Origin: an uncultured Pelagibacteraceae bacterium
GTDB lineage: Bacteria; Pseudomonadota; Alphaproteobacteria; Pelagibacterales; Pelagibacteraceae
DNA length: 41,941 nucleotides
Reading direction: 5' to 3'
NCBI GenBank assembly: GCA_902631265.1
Contig: CACOXX010000007.1
Location: 1 to 41,941 of the forward strand
Shown here one piece after another: positions 1 to 7,320 of this stretch. Each line of letters starts with the position of its first letter. Within the stretch, counting starts at the first letter, position 1. Both the position numbers and the translations under genes were made by a program. The notes below the pieces were generated by a model. It had not been told where the DNA came from and made no database searches. It saw nothing but the letters and a program-made list of their open reading frames with translations.

Positions 1-801
1 AAGCACAATATACCTCTAATAATGGATAATACAGCAGCACCAGTCATATGTAAGCCATTAGATCATGGTGCAGCTGTTGTTGTTCATTCTTTAACTAAAT
101 TCATTGGAGGTCATGGTACAGTAATTGGTGGATGTTTAGTCGATGGAGGAAATTTTGACTGGACAGCTAATCCAAAAAGACAACCTTTATTTAATGAGCC
201 AGATATGAGTTACGGTGGAGCAAAATGGGGTGAAGTTGTACCTCAATTGACTGGAGCTAATGTATCCTTTGCAGTAAGAGCAAGAGTATGTTTATTAAGG
301 GACTTAGGAGCACCTTTAGCACCTGACAACGCATGGGGTATTATACAAGGGTTAGAGACAGCACCTTTAAGAATGAAACAACACTGTTCAAATGCAGAAA
401 AGGCTGTTGATTTTTTAACCAAGCACAAAAATGTTGAGAGAGTTATATATCCAACTCTTCACAAAGGAGCAGTTGGCGATAGAACTAAGAAATATTTTTC
501 TGGAGGTAACGGTGCTCTAGTAGGTATTGAAGTTAAAGGCGGTGTAGAGGCTGGTAAAAAGTTTATTGAAGCTTTAAAAATGTTTTATCATGTAGCAAAT
601 ATTGGAGATGCTAGAAGTTTAGCTATACACCCTGCTACAACTACACATAGTCAGCTTACTGAGGAAGAATTATTAGCAGCTGGTGTTACACCTGGATACA
701 TAAGACTGTCAATTGGTATAGAGCATCCAGATGATATTATTGCAGACTTGAAACAGGCACTTGATGCTTCGGGTAAACCAAGTCTGAAGGCTGTAAGTTA
801 A
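1..801 (+). CDS. metY: O-acetylhomoserine sulfhydrylase (PLP-dependent), 5'-truncated
   Basis: The reading frame is open from base 1, so the N-terminal part lies outside the window; 266 residues remain of a family usually near 430. The family makes homocysteine from O-acetylhomoserine and sulfide with pyridoxal phosphate. The motif VHSLTKFIGGHG carries the PLP lysine (visible residue 33), followed by the family signature GGNFDW. The conserved C-terminal half includes ATTTHSQL and YIRLSIGIEHPDDI. Its TAA stop overlaps the stop of ctaA on the other strand through a shared TTAA at 798-801. Cystathionine gamma-synthase or lyase relatives are possible, but the IGGHGTVIGG and GGNFDW signatures favour the sulfhydrylase. 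Confidence 0.93.
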   Translation, partial: KHNIPLIMDNTAAPVICKPLDHGAAVVVHSLTKFIGGHGTVIGGCLVDGGNFDWTANPKRQPLFNEPDMSYGGAKWGEVVPQLTGANVSFAVRARVCLLRDLGAPLAPDNAWGIIQGLETAPLRMKQHCSNAEKAVDFLTKHKNVERVIYPTLHKGAVGDRTKKYFSGGNGALVGIEVKGGVEAGKKFIEALKMFYHVANIGDARSLAIHPATTTHSQLTEEELLAAGVTPGYIRLSIGIEHPDDIIADLKQALDASGKPSLKAVS

Positions 802-1814
802 TTTTTCTTAGTGTTTATAAATAAAAAATAAACACTAAAGCTTACAAGTAGAATTGAACTAATTTGGTGCATAGATGCAATAAACATTTGTGCACCACTA
901 GTTACAGTCAAAATTCCTAACACTATTTGAAGCAACAATATTAAACCTAAAACTATAATTGTTTTATTAAACATTATTAATTTATTTGAAATTACCAAAT
1001 AAAGAGTAATCAAATACACGGACAATATAATATAAGCTAAATTTCGATGCATAAATTGAACTAGAGACGGTTCGCTAAAAGCTGAAATCATAAACAAGTT
1101 GTAGAAATTATTATCATTTGGAAAAAATGTTGATCCCATTAATGGCCATGAATTATAAATTTTTCCAGCATCCATACCCGAAACAAAAGCACCAACAATT
1201 ATTTGTAAAAAAATCAAGATAATAAAAATCTCAGGTAATTTAAATTTTATATACCCATAATTAGAATTTGATTTAATTTTAAGATTGAAAATTTGCCAAA
1301 GTATGAGTGTTAAGATAATAAAGGCAGTCGTAAGGTGAAGAGATAATCTAAAATGGCTTACATCAATTTTATTAACTAATCCACTCATAACCATATACCA
1401 GCCTATAAATCCCTGAACACATATTAATAAAAATATAAATATATATGCTTTTGTTTTTTTGAAACCTAATTTGAAAACAAAATAAATTAATGGTATTAGA
1501 AAAAATAAACCTATTACTCTACCCAAAAATCTATGAGCCCACTCCCACCAAAAAATTACTTTAAATTCATCTAGCGACATATTGAAGTTTTGTAATTTAT
1601 ATTCAGGTATTTCCTTATATAAATTAAAATAAGCAACCCATTCAGTATTTGAAAAAGGTGGTAAAAATCCTTTAAATAATTCCCATTCAGTAATTGATAG
1701 ACCTGAGTCAGTTAATCTTGTAAGTCCACCAACAACTATTATTGATGATACTAAGACAAACATAATAATTAACCAAAAAGACAGTAAATTTTCGATACTT
1801 TTATTTATGTACAT
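798..1814 (-). CDS. ctaA: Heme A synthase (CtaA/COX15 family)
   Basis: An integral membrane protein of 338 residues that oxidises the C8 methyl of heme O to give heme A for aa3-type cytochrome oxidases. About eight hydrophobic segments are visible. Conserved histidines lie in EWAHRFLGR (H94), DVSHFRLSLH (H154, H160), FMHRNLAY (H256) and SMHQISS (H316), matching the heme-binding histidine pairs of the family. The N-terminal GGLTRLTDSGLSITEW block is typical of COX15. It starts at ATG 1814 and is transcribed divergently from the chorismate mutase, with 43 bases between them. Its last codons contain an 11-bp inverted repeat (808-838), and its stop is complementary to the stop of metY. Confidence 0.95.
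   Translation of the reverse strand: MYINKSIENLLSFWLIIMFVLVSSIIVVGGLTRLTDSGLSITEWELFKGFLPPFSNTEWVAYFNLYKEIPEYKLQNFNMSLDEFKVIFWWEWAHRFLGRVIGLFFLIPLIYFVFKLGFKKTKAYIFIFLLICVQGFIGWYMVMSGLVNKIDVSHFRLSLHLTTAFIILTLILWQIFNLKIKSNSNYGYIKFKLPEIFIILIFLQIIVGAFVSGMDAGKIYNSWPLMGSTFFPNDNNFYNLFMISAFSEPSLVQFMHRNLAYIILSVYLITLYLVISNKLIMFNKTIIVLGLILLLQIVLGILTVTSGAQMFIASMHQISSILLVSFSVYFLFINTKKN
808..838. repeat. Inverted repeat / hairpin in the ctaA 3' end, just after metY
   Basis: The left arm TTAGTGTTTAT (808-818) is perfectly complementary to the right arm ATAAACACTAA (828-838), with a 9-base AT loop. It starts seven bases after the metY stop and lies inside the last codons of ctaA. Neither direction has a clear T-tract after it and the stem has only two G-C pairs. 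A bidirectional terminator or mRNA 3'-end stabiliser is an inference. Confidence 0.45.
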
Positions 1815-1857
1815 ATATGAATAAATATAATAATTATAATTAAATCCAAAAGATTAA
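1815..1857. promoter_or_regulatory. Divergent intergenic region ctaA / chorismate mutase
   Basis: These 43 AT-only-looking bases are all that separates two divergently transcribed genes, so promoters for both must lie here or inside the genes. I see no convincing -35/-10 pair, palindrome or Shine-Dalgarno sequence. Confidence 0.3.
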
Positions 1858-2151
1858 ATGTCGCCTAATAATAAAAAAAAATTAATTGTTTTAAGAAAAA
1901 AACTAGATTTACTTGATAATCAACTAATCAAAATATTAAAAAAGAGATTTAATGTTGTTCAAAACGTATTGAAGCTTAAAGAAAAAAAGAGTGAAATAAT
2001 TGATAGAAAAAGAATTAATGTAATTTTAAATAACATTAAGAAAAAATCAAAAAGAAATAAAATAGATACTAAGATTACCCTTAAGGTATGGAAAAGCATG
2101 ATTAACGCTTTTATTCAATACGAATTTAGAAATTTTAAGAAAAAGAAATAA
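1858..2151 (+). CDS. Chorismate mutase, AroQ type (small, lysine-rich)
   Basis: A 97-residue, all-helical protein matching the monofunctional AroQ fold, which converts chorismate to prephenate for phenylalanine and tyrosine synthesis. The order is right: an N-terminal LRKKLDLLDNQLIKIL helix, then RFNVVQNVLKLKEKK with an arginine and the loop lysine, then DRKR, and a C-terminal helix with Q in FIQYEF. The family usually has D-P-x-R-E at the middle helix; here it reads DRKRI, so the catalytic glutamate (E52 in the E. coli P-protein domain) seems absent. The C-terminus is a lysine tail. It starts at ATG 1858 and converges on rpmG four bases downstream. Confidence 0.78.
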   Translation: MSPNNKKKLIVLRKKLDLLDNQLIKILKKRFNVVQNVLKLKEKKSEIIDRKRINVILNNIKKKSKRNKIDTKITLKVWKSMINAFIQYEFRNFKKKK

Positions 2152-2155
2152 GTAA

Positions 2156-2347
2156 TTATTTACTATGTGGTGGAAGTTTTTTTTCAACAAAAACTTCATG
2201 CTTTCTTGTAGAAGGGTTATACTTTTTTGTTTTCAACTTGATTTTAGCTTTTTCACCACCAGCTGGTTTTTTTACATAATAAAAAAATGGGCTATCAGGT
2301 TTAGCCTCTGGAACTAATCTTACTTTAACGTGCGTTTTTTTTGCCAT
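2156..2347 (-). CDS. rpmG: 50S ribosomal protein L33
   Basis: A 63-residue basic protein beginning MAKKTHVKVRLVPEA and containing KKYNPSTRKHEVFVEKK, the conserved core of bacterial L33, which sits near the ribosomal E site. It has no zinc-binding cysteine pairs, so it is the zinc-independent form. It is slightly longer than the usual 50-56 residues because of a loop insertion around residues 14-33 and a PPHSK tail. Its first 23 bases overlap the 3' end of the merR gene, suggesting translational coupling at the end of the plsX-ihfA operon. Confidence 0.9.
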   Translation of the reverse strand: MAKKTHVKVRLVPEAKPDSPFFYYVKKPAGGEKAKIKLKTKKYNPSTRKHEVFVEKKLPPHSK

Positions 2348-2705
2348 TTGAGGTTTTTAATTCCTTTATTAATCTATTAATTTTGTTTAACTTATACTTT
2401 AAATCTAGGGCATTTATAGTTTTATTTTCATTAGCGTCAATATCAAAAAAATCTTCATTTAATTGTTTTTTAGCACCAGAAATAGTCATTCCTTTCTCCT
2501 TAAGTAAGAACTTAATTTTCTTTAGAAGATCTATATTTTTATCATCATAGTGTCTTCTTTTATTTATTATAATTGGTTTTATTTGTTTAAACTCACTTTC
2601 CCAATAACGAATTGTATGAGTATTTTTTTTATTTCCAATAGAGTCTAATTCTAATATTTCAGCAACTTCACCAATTGTTTTATAGGCTTTCGAGCTTTTT
2701 TTCAT
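2325..2705 (-). CDS. MerR-family transcriptional regulator (ihfA-linked)
   Basis: A winged-helix regulator of about 126 residues. The DNA-binding part reads AYKTIGEVAEILEL then THTIRYWESEFKQIKP and RRHYDDKNIDLL, the classical MerR helix-turn-helix plus wing. A coiled-coil-like helix, KALDLKYKLNKINRLIKEL in style, follows. I see no metal- or ligand-binding cysteines, so the effector is unknown. MerR genes directly after ihfA are common in alphaproteobacteria. The chosen ATG at 2705 gives the normal MKKSSKAYKTIGE start; ATG at 2711 is equally possible, and both overlap the ihfA end by 26-32 bases. The 3' end overlaps rpmG by 23 bases. Confidence 0.85.
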   Translation of the reverse strand: MKKSSKAYKTIGEVAEILELDSIGNKKNTHTIRYWESEFKQIKPIIINKRRHYDDKNIDLLKKIKFLLKEKGMTISGAKKQLNEDFFDIDANENKTINALDLKYKLNKINRLIKELKTSNGKKNAR

Positions 2706-2991
2706 TATCATTAATAAATTTTTTAAAATCTTTAGATGGTTTAAATAAAACCACATTTCTTTCTTTAATAATTTTTTCTTCCTTTGTTTGAGGATTCCTC
2801 CCTACACGACTCTTTTTAAAACGTATGTGAAAAGTTCCAAAATTAGATATCTTAACAATTTTGTACTTCTTAAGATTCTTGACAATATCAGACAAAATAT
2901 CTTCAAGTATACTTTCTGACATTTTTTTTGAAAAACCTATTTGCATAAATACGGAATTGATTATTTCTTTTTTTGTAAGATTTACTCTCAT
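2680..2991 (-). CDS. ihfA: Integration host factor alpha subunit (HU/IHF family)
   Basis: A 103-residue nucleoid protein that bends DNA, as a heterodimer with IhfB in the family. It starts LTKKEIINSVFMQIGFSKK, followed by VKISNFGTFHIR and the beta-arm GRNPQT at residues 64-69, with proline 67 in the place of the intercalating proline. It lies between plsX and merR, the usual alphaproteobacterial place for IhfA, which decides against plain HU. The ATG overlaps the plsX stop in TAATG. The C-terminus runs 26 or more bases into the merR reading frame. fabH, normally found between plsX and ihfA, is not here. Confidence 0.9.
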   Translation of the reverse strand: MRVNLTKKEIINSVFMQIGFSKKMSESILEDILSDIVKNLKKYKIVKISNFGTFHIRFKKSRVGRNPQTKEEKIIKERNVVLFKPSKDFKKFINDNEKKLESL

Positions 2992-3995
2992 TAAGTAATG
3001 ATATTATGTTTAATTTTCTCTATCAAATTTCCATTAACAATTTTTTCACAAACTTTTAAAGAGTTAGAAAAACCAATATAATCTGTTGAGCCATGACTTT
3101 TAACCACAGGAGAGTTTAGGCCTATAAGAATTGCTCCATTATAAAGTCTAGGGTCTAATTTATCTTTTACCTTCTTTAAATTTTTTATATTTAAAAATGA
3201 AAGAACTTTTCCATATAAATTAGATGTCATTGAATTTTTTACTTCTTTCATTATAAAGTTTGCAGTTCCCTCAGCTGTTTTAAGAGCGATGTTTCCAGTA
3301 AAACCATCAGTTACAATAACATTTACATCCCCTGACATAATATTATTACCTTCTATATAGCCAGCAAAATTAAATTCACTGTTTTTTTTTTCGTTTAAAG
3401 TTTTGTAAGCACTTTTTATTGTTTCGTTACCTTTAATATCCTCGGAGCCTATATTTAATAATGCCACCTTTGCCTGATCTTTGGGAAAAAGTGCTTTAAA
3501 CAAAGATGAACCCATTATTGCAAAATCAATCAGATTTTTTTCACTACACTCTATGTTTGCTCCGAGATCAAGCACAACATTCATTCCTGATTTATTCGGC
3601 CATAAAGCTGATAAAGCCGGCTTATCTATATTCTCGATCATTTCCAAATTCATTTTTGCAATAACAAATAATGCTCCGGTGTTTCCTGCTGATATTATTA
3701 TATCTGATTCTTTTGATTTAACACTTTCTATTGCCTTCCACATGCTTGAGTTTTTTCCTTTTCTAGCAGCTGCTAACGGAGAATCAGTATCAAGAATTTT
3801 ATCTCTTGTGTCAAAAATCTTAAAAGAGTTATTTTTTAAATCTTTTAACAATTCCTTAATTTCTTTTTCATCACCAAATATATTGTAATTTACATTTTTT
3901 GTTGATTTGGAGTGATGCATTATTCCATCTATGGCTTTTTTTGGTGAACCCTCCCCACCCATTGCATCAACTGCAATATTTAAAACTTTAGTCAT
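2991..3995 (-). CDS. plsX: Phosphate acyltransferase PlsX
   Basis: Acyl-ACP:phosphate transacylase of 334 residues, a normal length. It makes acyl-phosphate for the first step of phospholipid synthesis and hands it to PlsY, which is also encoded in this window (41045-41632). Signatures are the N-terminal AVDAMGGEGSP, SAGNTGALFVIAK, VVLDLGANIEC, LLNIGSED, VTDGFTGNIALKTAEG and the C-terminal HGSTDYIGFSNSLK. It is peripheral at the inner membrane. It lies 9 bases after rpmF, the conserved rpmF-plsX pairing, and is coupled to ihfA by the TAATG overlap at 2989-2993. Confidence 0.96.
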   Translation of the reverse strand: MTKVLNIAVDAMGGEGSPKKAIDGIMHHSKSTKNVNYNIFGDEKEIKELLKDLKNNSFKIFDTRDKILDTDSPLAAARKGKNSSMWKAIESVKSKESDIIISAGNTGALFVIAKMNLEMIENIDKPALSALWPNKSGMNVVLDLGANIECSEKNLIDFAIMGSSLFKALFPKDQAKVALLNIGSEDIKGNETIKSAYKTLNEKKNSEFNFAGYIEGNNIMSGDVNVIVTDGFTGNIALKTAEGTANFIMKEVKNSMTSNLYGKVLSFLNIKNLKKVKDKLDPRLYNGAILIGLNSPVVKSHGSTDYIGFSNSLKVCEKIVNGNLIEKIKHNIIT

Positions 3996-4004
3996 ATAGA
4001 AAAT

Positions 4005-4184
4005 TTATTCCTTAGGATCTAATACCTGTCTACCTTTATAGGTACCACTTTTTAAATCTAAATGATGTGAAAGACGGTACTCACCTGATTTTTTGTCTTC
4101 AATTACATTTTTCGTATTGAATTGAATATGAGATCTTCTTTTTCCAGCTCGTGATTTAGTTGTTTTACGTTTTGGTACAGCCAT
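4005..4184 (-). CDS. rpmF: 50S ribosomal protein L32
   Basis: A 59-residue basic protein read directly from the sequence: it begins [19 protein letters not shown], the invariant start of bacterial L32, and continues through [16 protein letters not shown]. No CxxC pair is present, so it is the zinc-free form often seen in alphaproteobacteria. The ATG at 4184 lies three bases after the stop of the cytochrome bc1 chaperone gene, and plsX follows nine bases downstream. The DUF177/YceD gene that often precedes rpmF-plsX is not present. Confidence 0.95.
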   Translation of the reverse strand: MAVPKRKTTKSRAGKRRSHIQFNTKNVIEDKKSGEYRLSHHLDLKSGTYKGRQVLDPKE

Positions 4185-4187
4185 AAT

Positions 4188-4661
4188 TTAGAATTTATGA
4201 TTAAATACACTCTTTGTAAATGATTTTAAAGAAGTTTTCGATAAATAAATCTCGAAGTTATTTAAATAATTTACTATTTTTAGATGATTGCCTTTTAAAT
4301 TGTAGTAAAATCCTAGAATTTCACCTTTTTTCACATTTTCTAAATTATTCCAATCATCAATTTTATCTAAAATTGAATAAAAGATATTAATGTAGTCTTT
4401 CATTTTTTTATTAATTGATACGTCACCATATCCAATTTCTCTTAAACTTAGCTCAATTTGTCTAAAAAAATAATCATAAAATTTTTGAAGATACTCTTTG
4501 TCAGTATTATCTTTATATCGACGTAAAAAGAAAGCAAAATGAAACAATAGCATTAGTATTCTATCAGAAAAAGTATCCTTGTCGGTAAAAATAGAAAAAA
4601 GACTTTTATTTCTAGAGAGATTTACTAAATTATTATATAAATTTATAAATTCTTTTATCAT
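4188..4661 (-). CDS. Ubiquinol-cytochrome c chaperone family protein (CBP3-like)
   Basis: A 157-residue, mostly helical, aromatic-rich protein. The motif LMLLFHFAFFLRRY (residues 36-49), the later FFRQIELSLREIGYGD (86-101) and INKKMKDYINIFYS match the conserved core of the Ubiq_cyt_C_chap family, which helps assemble the cytochrome bc1 complex (CBP3/UQCC1 in mitochondria). The neighbourhood supports this: in alphaproteobacteria the gene sits beside bamE and upstream of plsX. Its ATG (4661) and the bamE ATG (4660) share the palindrome CATG. It heads the minus-strand operon that continues into rpmF-plsX. Assignment relies on the core motif plus synteny, since the ends diverge. Confidence 0.82.
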   Translation of the reverse strand: MIKEFINLYNNLVNLSRNKSLFSIFTDKDTFSDRILMLLFHFAFFLRRYKDNTDKEYLQKFYDYFFRQIELSLREIGYGDVSINKKMKDYINIFYSILDKIDDWNNLENVKKGEILGFYYNLKGNHLKIVNYLNNFEIYLSKTSLKSFTKSVFNHKF

Positions 4662-5133
4662 GAAAAATATATTTCTTATATCTTTATTCTTAATAATATC
4701 AAATTGTTCTTTAAATCTTGTAGATGACCATCATGGTGTTTATTTTATAGAAAAAAAAATGAAAAAAATAAAAGTTAATACAACAAATAAAAACGATTTG
4801 ATTAAGATTTTTGGAGAACCTTCGACTAAAAGCTCATTTGATAATGATGTATGGATTTATATAGAGAGGAAAATTACTAATACGCATTTTTTTGGAAAAA
4901 GAGAATTGATTGTAAATAATGTTCTTGTTGTGGAAATAGATGATAGAGGTTTATTAGCAAAAGTTGAATTCTTTAATAAAGACGATATGAAAAAAATTAA
5001 ATTTGATAAAGAAAAAACAGAAATTACTTATGGAAAAAGAAGTTTTGTATACGATTTCCTCGCAAGTATGAGACAAAAAGTTAATGACCCTCTCGGTGTT
5101 AGAAAAAAAAGAAGAGAAGACAGTAAAAAATAA
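4660..5133 (+). CDS. bamE: BamE/SmpA/OmlA-type outer membrane lipoprotein
   Basis: About 157 residues from ATG 4660. The start MKNIFLISLFLIISNCSLN is a lipoprotein signal peptide ending in a lipobox with the lipidated Cys at residue 16. An upstream in-frame start would place this signal internally, so I reject it. The mature part carries the SmpA/OmlA fold: helix NKNDLIKIFGEPS, then DVWIYIERK and VEIDDRGLLAKVEFF strands. BamE is a small lipoprotein of the beta-barrel assembly machine at the inner face of the outer membrane. The basic C-terminal tail (VRKKRREDSKK) is longer than in E. coli BamE, as in other alphaproteobacteria. It converges on hppA one base downstream. Confidence 0.88.
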   Translation: MKNIFLISLFLIISNCSLNLVDDHHGVYFIEKKMKKIKVNTTNKNDLIKIFGEPSTKSSFDNDVWIYIERKITNTHFFGKRELIVNNVLVVEIDDRGLLAKVEFFNKDDMKKIKFDKEKTEITYGKRSFVYDFLASMRQKVNDPLGVRKKRREDSKK

Positions 5134-5134
5134 A

Positions 5135-7240
5135 TTACCCAGCGATAACTGCTAAAAGTAATAAAGCAACTATATTCGTAATCTTTATCATTGGATTAAC
5201 TGCAGGTCCTGCTGTATCTTTATACGGATCACCTACTGTATCACCTGTAACTGCTGCTTTATGAGCTTCAGAACCTTTTCCACCATAATTTCCATCTTCT
5301 ATATATTTCTTAGCGTTATCCCAAGCGCCACCTCCTGCTGTCATGGAAATTGCAACGAAGAGACCTGTAATGATCACACCAAGTAACATTGCACCTACAG
5401 ATGATAGTGCTGCAACTTGACCTCCGATTTGATAGATTATTAAATATAAAACTATTGGTGATAAAACAGGTAAAAGAGATGGTATGATCATTTCTTTAAT
5501 AGCTGCTTTTGTTAGTAAATCGACTAGTTTGCCGTAGTCAGGTTTTGCTTTTCTTTTCATTATACCAGGTATCTTCTTAAATTGTCTTCTGACCTCAATT
5601 ACAACTGCACCACCTGCCCTTCCAACTGCTTGCATACCCATAGATCCAAATAGATAAGGCAACATACCACCAACTAAAAGACCTACAACAACAAATGGGT
5701 TTGATAGATCAAAGCTTACAACAACATTTTCTAATTTTGATCCAGAAAGGCTTGAGAAAAATTTAATATCTTCTGTATAAGCTGCGAATAAAACTAACGC
5801 TCCTAAACCTGCTGAACCAATTGCATAACCTTTAGTTACTGCTTTTGTAGTATTACCCACTGCATCTAATGCATCAGTAGTTTTTCTTACATTCTTAGGC
5901 AAATTAGACATTTCGGCTATTCCACCAGCGTTATCTGTTACGGGTCCATAAGCATCTAATGCGACTACCATTCCTGCTAATGCTAACATTGCTGTTACTG
6001 CAATGGCTATACCATATAAGCCTGCTATGAAATTAGTTAATAAAATTCCACCTACAATAATTAGTGCTGGAATTGCTGTTGCCTCCATTGAGACAGCTAA
6101 TCCTTGAATTACATTTGTACCATGTCCAGTCGTAGATGAAGATGCAACACTTTTTACTGGTCTATAATTTGTACCAGTATAATATTCTGTTACCCATATA
6201 AGTAGACCTGTAATTATCAATCCAATTACACTGCAGTAATAAAGACTTAAGCCAGAAAATTGTTTGTTATTTATTGAATAAACTTTATCTAAACCTAAAA
6301 CATAATCTGTAAGCGGATATAAAATTAATAAAGATGTTACTGCAGTAACAATGAAACCTTTATAAAGAGCAAGCATTATATTTTTTGATGAACCCAGTCT
6401 AACAAAAAATGTACCAAGTATTGAAGTAACTATACAAGCGCCTCCAATAGTAAGAGGATAAACCATCATCATTAAATCATTTTGGAAAAAAATTGAGGAT
6501 AAAACCATTGTAGCAACAATAGTTACTGCGTAAGTTTCAAATAAATCAGCTGCCATTCCAGCACAATCACCAACGTTGTCACCAACATTGTCTGCTATTA
6601 CAGCCGGGTTTCTCGGATCATCTTCTGGAATTCCTGCTTCAACTTTTCCAACTAAATCTGCACCAACATCAGCTCCTTTTGTAAAAATTCCACCACCTAG
6701 TCTTGCAAAAATAGAAATGAGGGAAGCGCCAAATCCTAACGCAATGAGTGCATTTATTAGTTCTCTTTTATCAACATTAAATTTTAAAAGTAAATAATAA
6801 TAAACAGCTATTGATAATAAAGCTAACCCAGCTACTAACATTCCAGTAACTGCACCAGATTTAAATGCAATTGACAAACCTTTTGATAAACCTTTTCTAG
6901 AAGCTTCTGCAGTTCTAACGTTAGCCTGAACTGAAACTAACATTCCTACATAGCCGGCAATACCAGATAAAGCAGCACCAATTAAGTAACCTAAACCCAC
7001 TAAGAAACTAAATGAAAAACTTATAATAACAAGAACTACCAAGCCAACGATCGCGATGGTTTTATATTGTCTATTTAAATACGCTTTTGCACCAATTTGA
7101 ATTGCAGATGCAATTTCTTGCATCTTGGAATTTCCTGTACTTGAAGCTAAAATATTTTTTCCTGTAAAGTATCCGTAAACTATTGATAAGATACCTGCTA
7201 GTATTGTATAGATTAAAATTGTTTCGACATTGTAGTTCAT
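5135..7240 (-). CDS. hppA: K+-independent proton-translocating pyrophosphatase
   Basis: A 701-residue membrane protein with about 16 hydrophobic segments. It hydrolyses cytoplasmic PPi and pumps protons. The substrate site is clear: [13 protein letters not shown] (from residue 191), DDPRNP (207-212) and DNVGDNVGD (217-225), plus the C-terminal [15 protein letters not shown]. The key switch residue in [10 protein letters not shown] is lysine 466; K+-dependent enzymes have alanine there, so this is the K+-independent H+-pumping class. It is a single-gene unit on the minus strand with its own 80-base leader and a good Shine-Dalgarno sequence, which is rare in this window. It would recycle biosynthetic PPi into proton motive force. 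Confidence 0.97.
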   Translation of the reverse strand: MNYNVETILIYTILAGILSIVYGYFTGKNILASSTGNSKMQEIASAIQIGAKAYLNRQYKTIAIVGLVVLVIISFSFSFLVGLGYLIGAALSGIAGYVGMLVSVQANVRTAEASRKGLSKGLSIAFKSGAVTGMLVAGLALLSIAVYYYLLLKFNVDKRELINALIALGFGASLISIFARLGGGIFTKGADVGADLVGKVEAGIPEDDPRNPAVIADNVGDNVGDCAGMAADLFETYAVTIVATMVLSSIFFQNDLMMMVYPLTIGGACIVTSILGTFFVRLGSSKNIMLALYKGFIVTAVTSLLILYPLTDYVLGLDKVYSINNKQFSGLSLYYCSVIGLIITGLLIWVTEYYTGTNYRPVKSVASSSTTGHGTNVIQGLAVSMEATAIPALIIVGGILLTNFIAGLYGIAIAVTAMLALAGMVVALDAYGPVTDNAGGIAEMSNLPKNVRKTTDALDAVGNTTKAVTKGYAIGSAGLGALVLFAAYTEDIKFFSSLSGSKLENVVVSFDLSNPFVVVGLLVGGMLPYLFGSMGMQAVGRAGGAVVIEVRRQFKKIPGIMKRKAKPDYGKLVDLLTKAAIKEMIIPSLLPVLSPIVLYLIIYQIGGQVAALSSVGAMLLGVIITGLFVAISMTAGGGAWDNAKKYIEDGNYGGKGSEAHKAAVTGDTVGDPYKDTAGPAVNPMIKITNIVALLLLAVIAG

Positions 7241-7320
7241 AAATTCCTTATGTATTAAAAGTTTCTATTTAAAAAAAATGGACATTACAAAAATAAGTAT
7301 AAAAGGCAATATAATATTAG
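7241..7320 (-). promoter_or_regulatory. hppA leader and promoter region with Shine-Dalgarno
   Basis: The 80 bases between the thiL stop and the hppA start form the longest intergenic gap in the window. On the minus strand TAAGGAA (7244-7250) sits three bases before the hppA ATG, a good ribosome binding site. A TATACT box occurs further up, but no matching -35 at normal spacing is convincing. The promoter is therefore inferred from position. Confidence 0.45.

Noticed and set aside
3481-3888. A 135-codon open frame on the plus strand
   Set aside because: It is antisense to conserved plsX sequence.
4579-4659. Upstream start for bamE giving 184 residues
   Set aside because: It would bury the lipoprotein signal peptide internally; ATG 4660 places it correctly.
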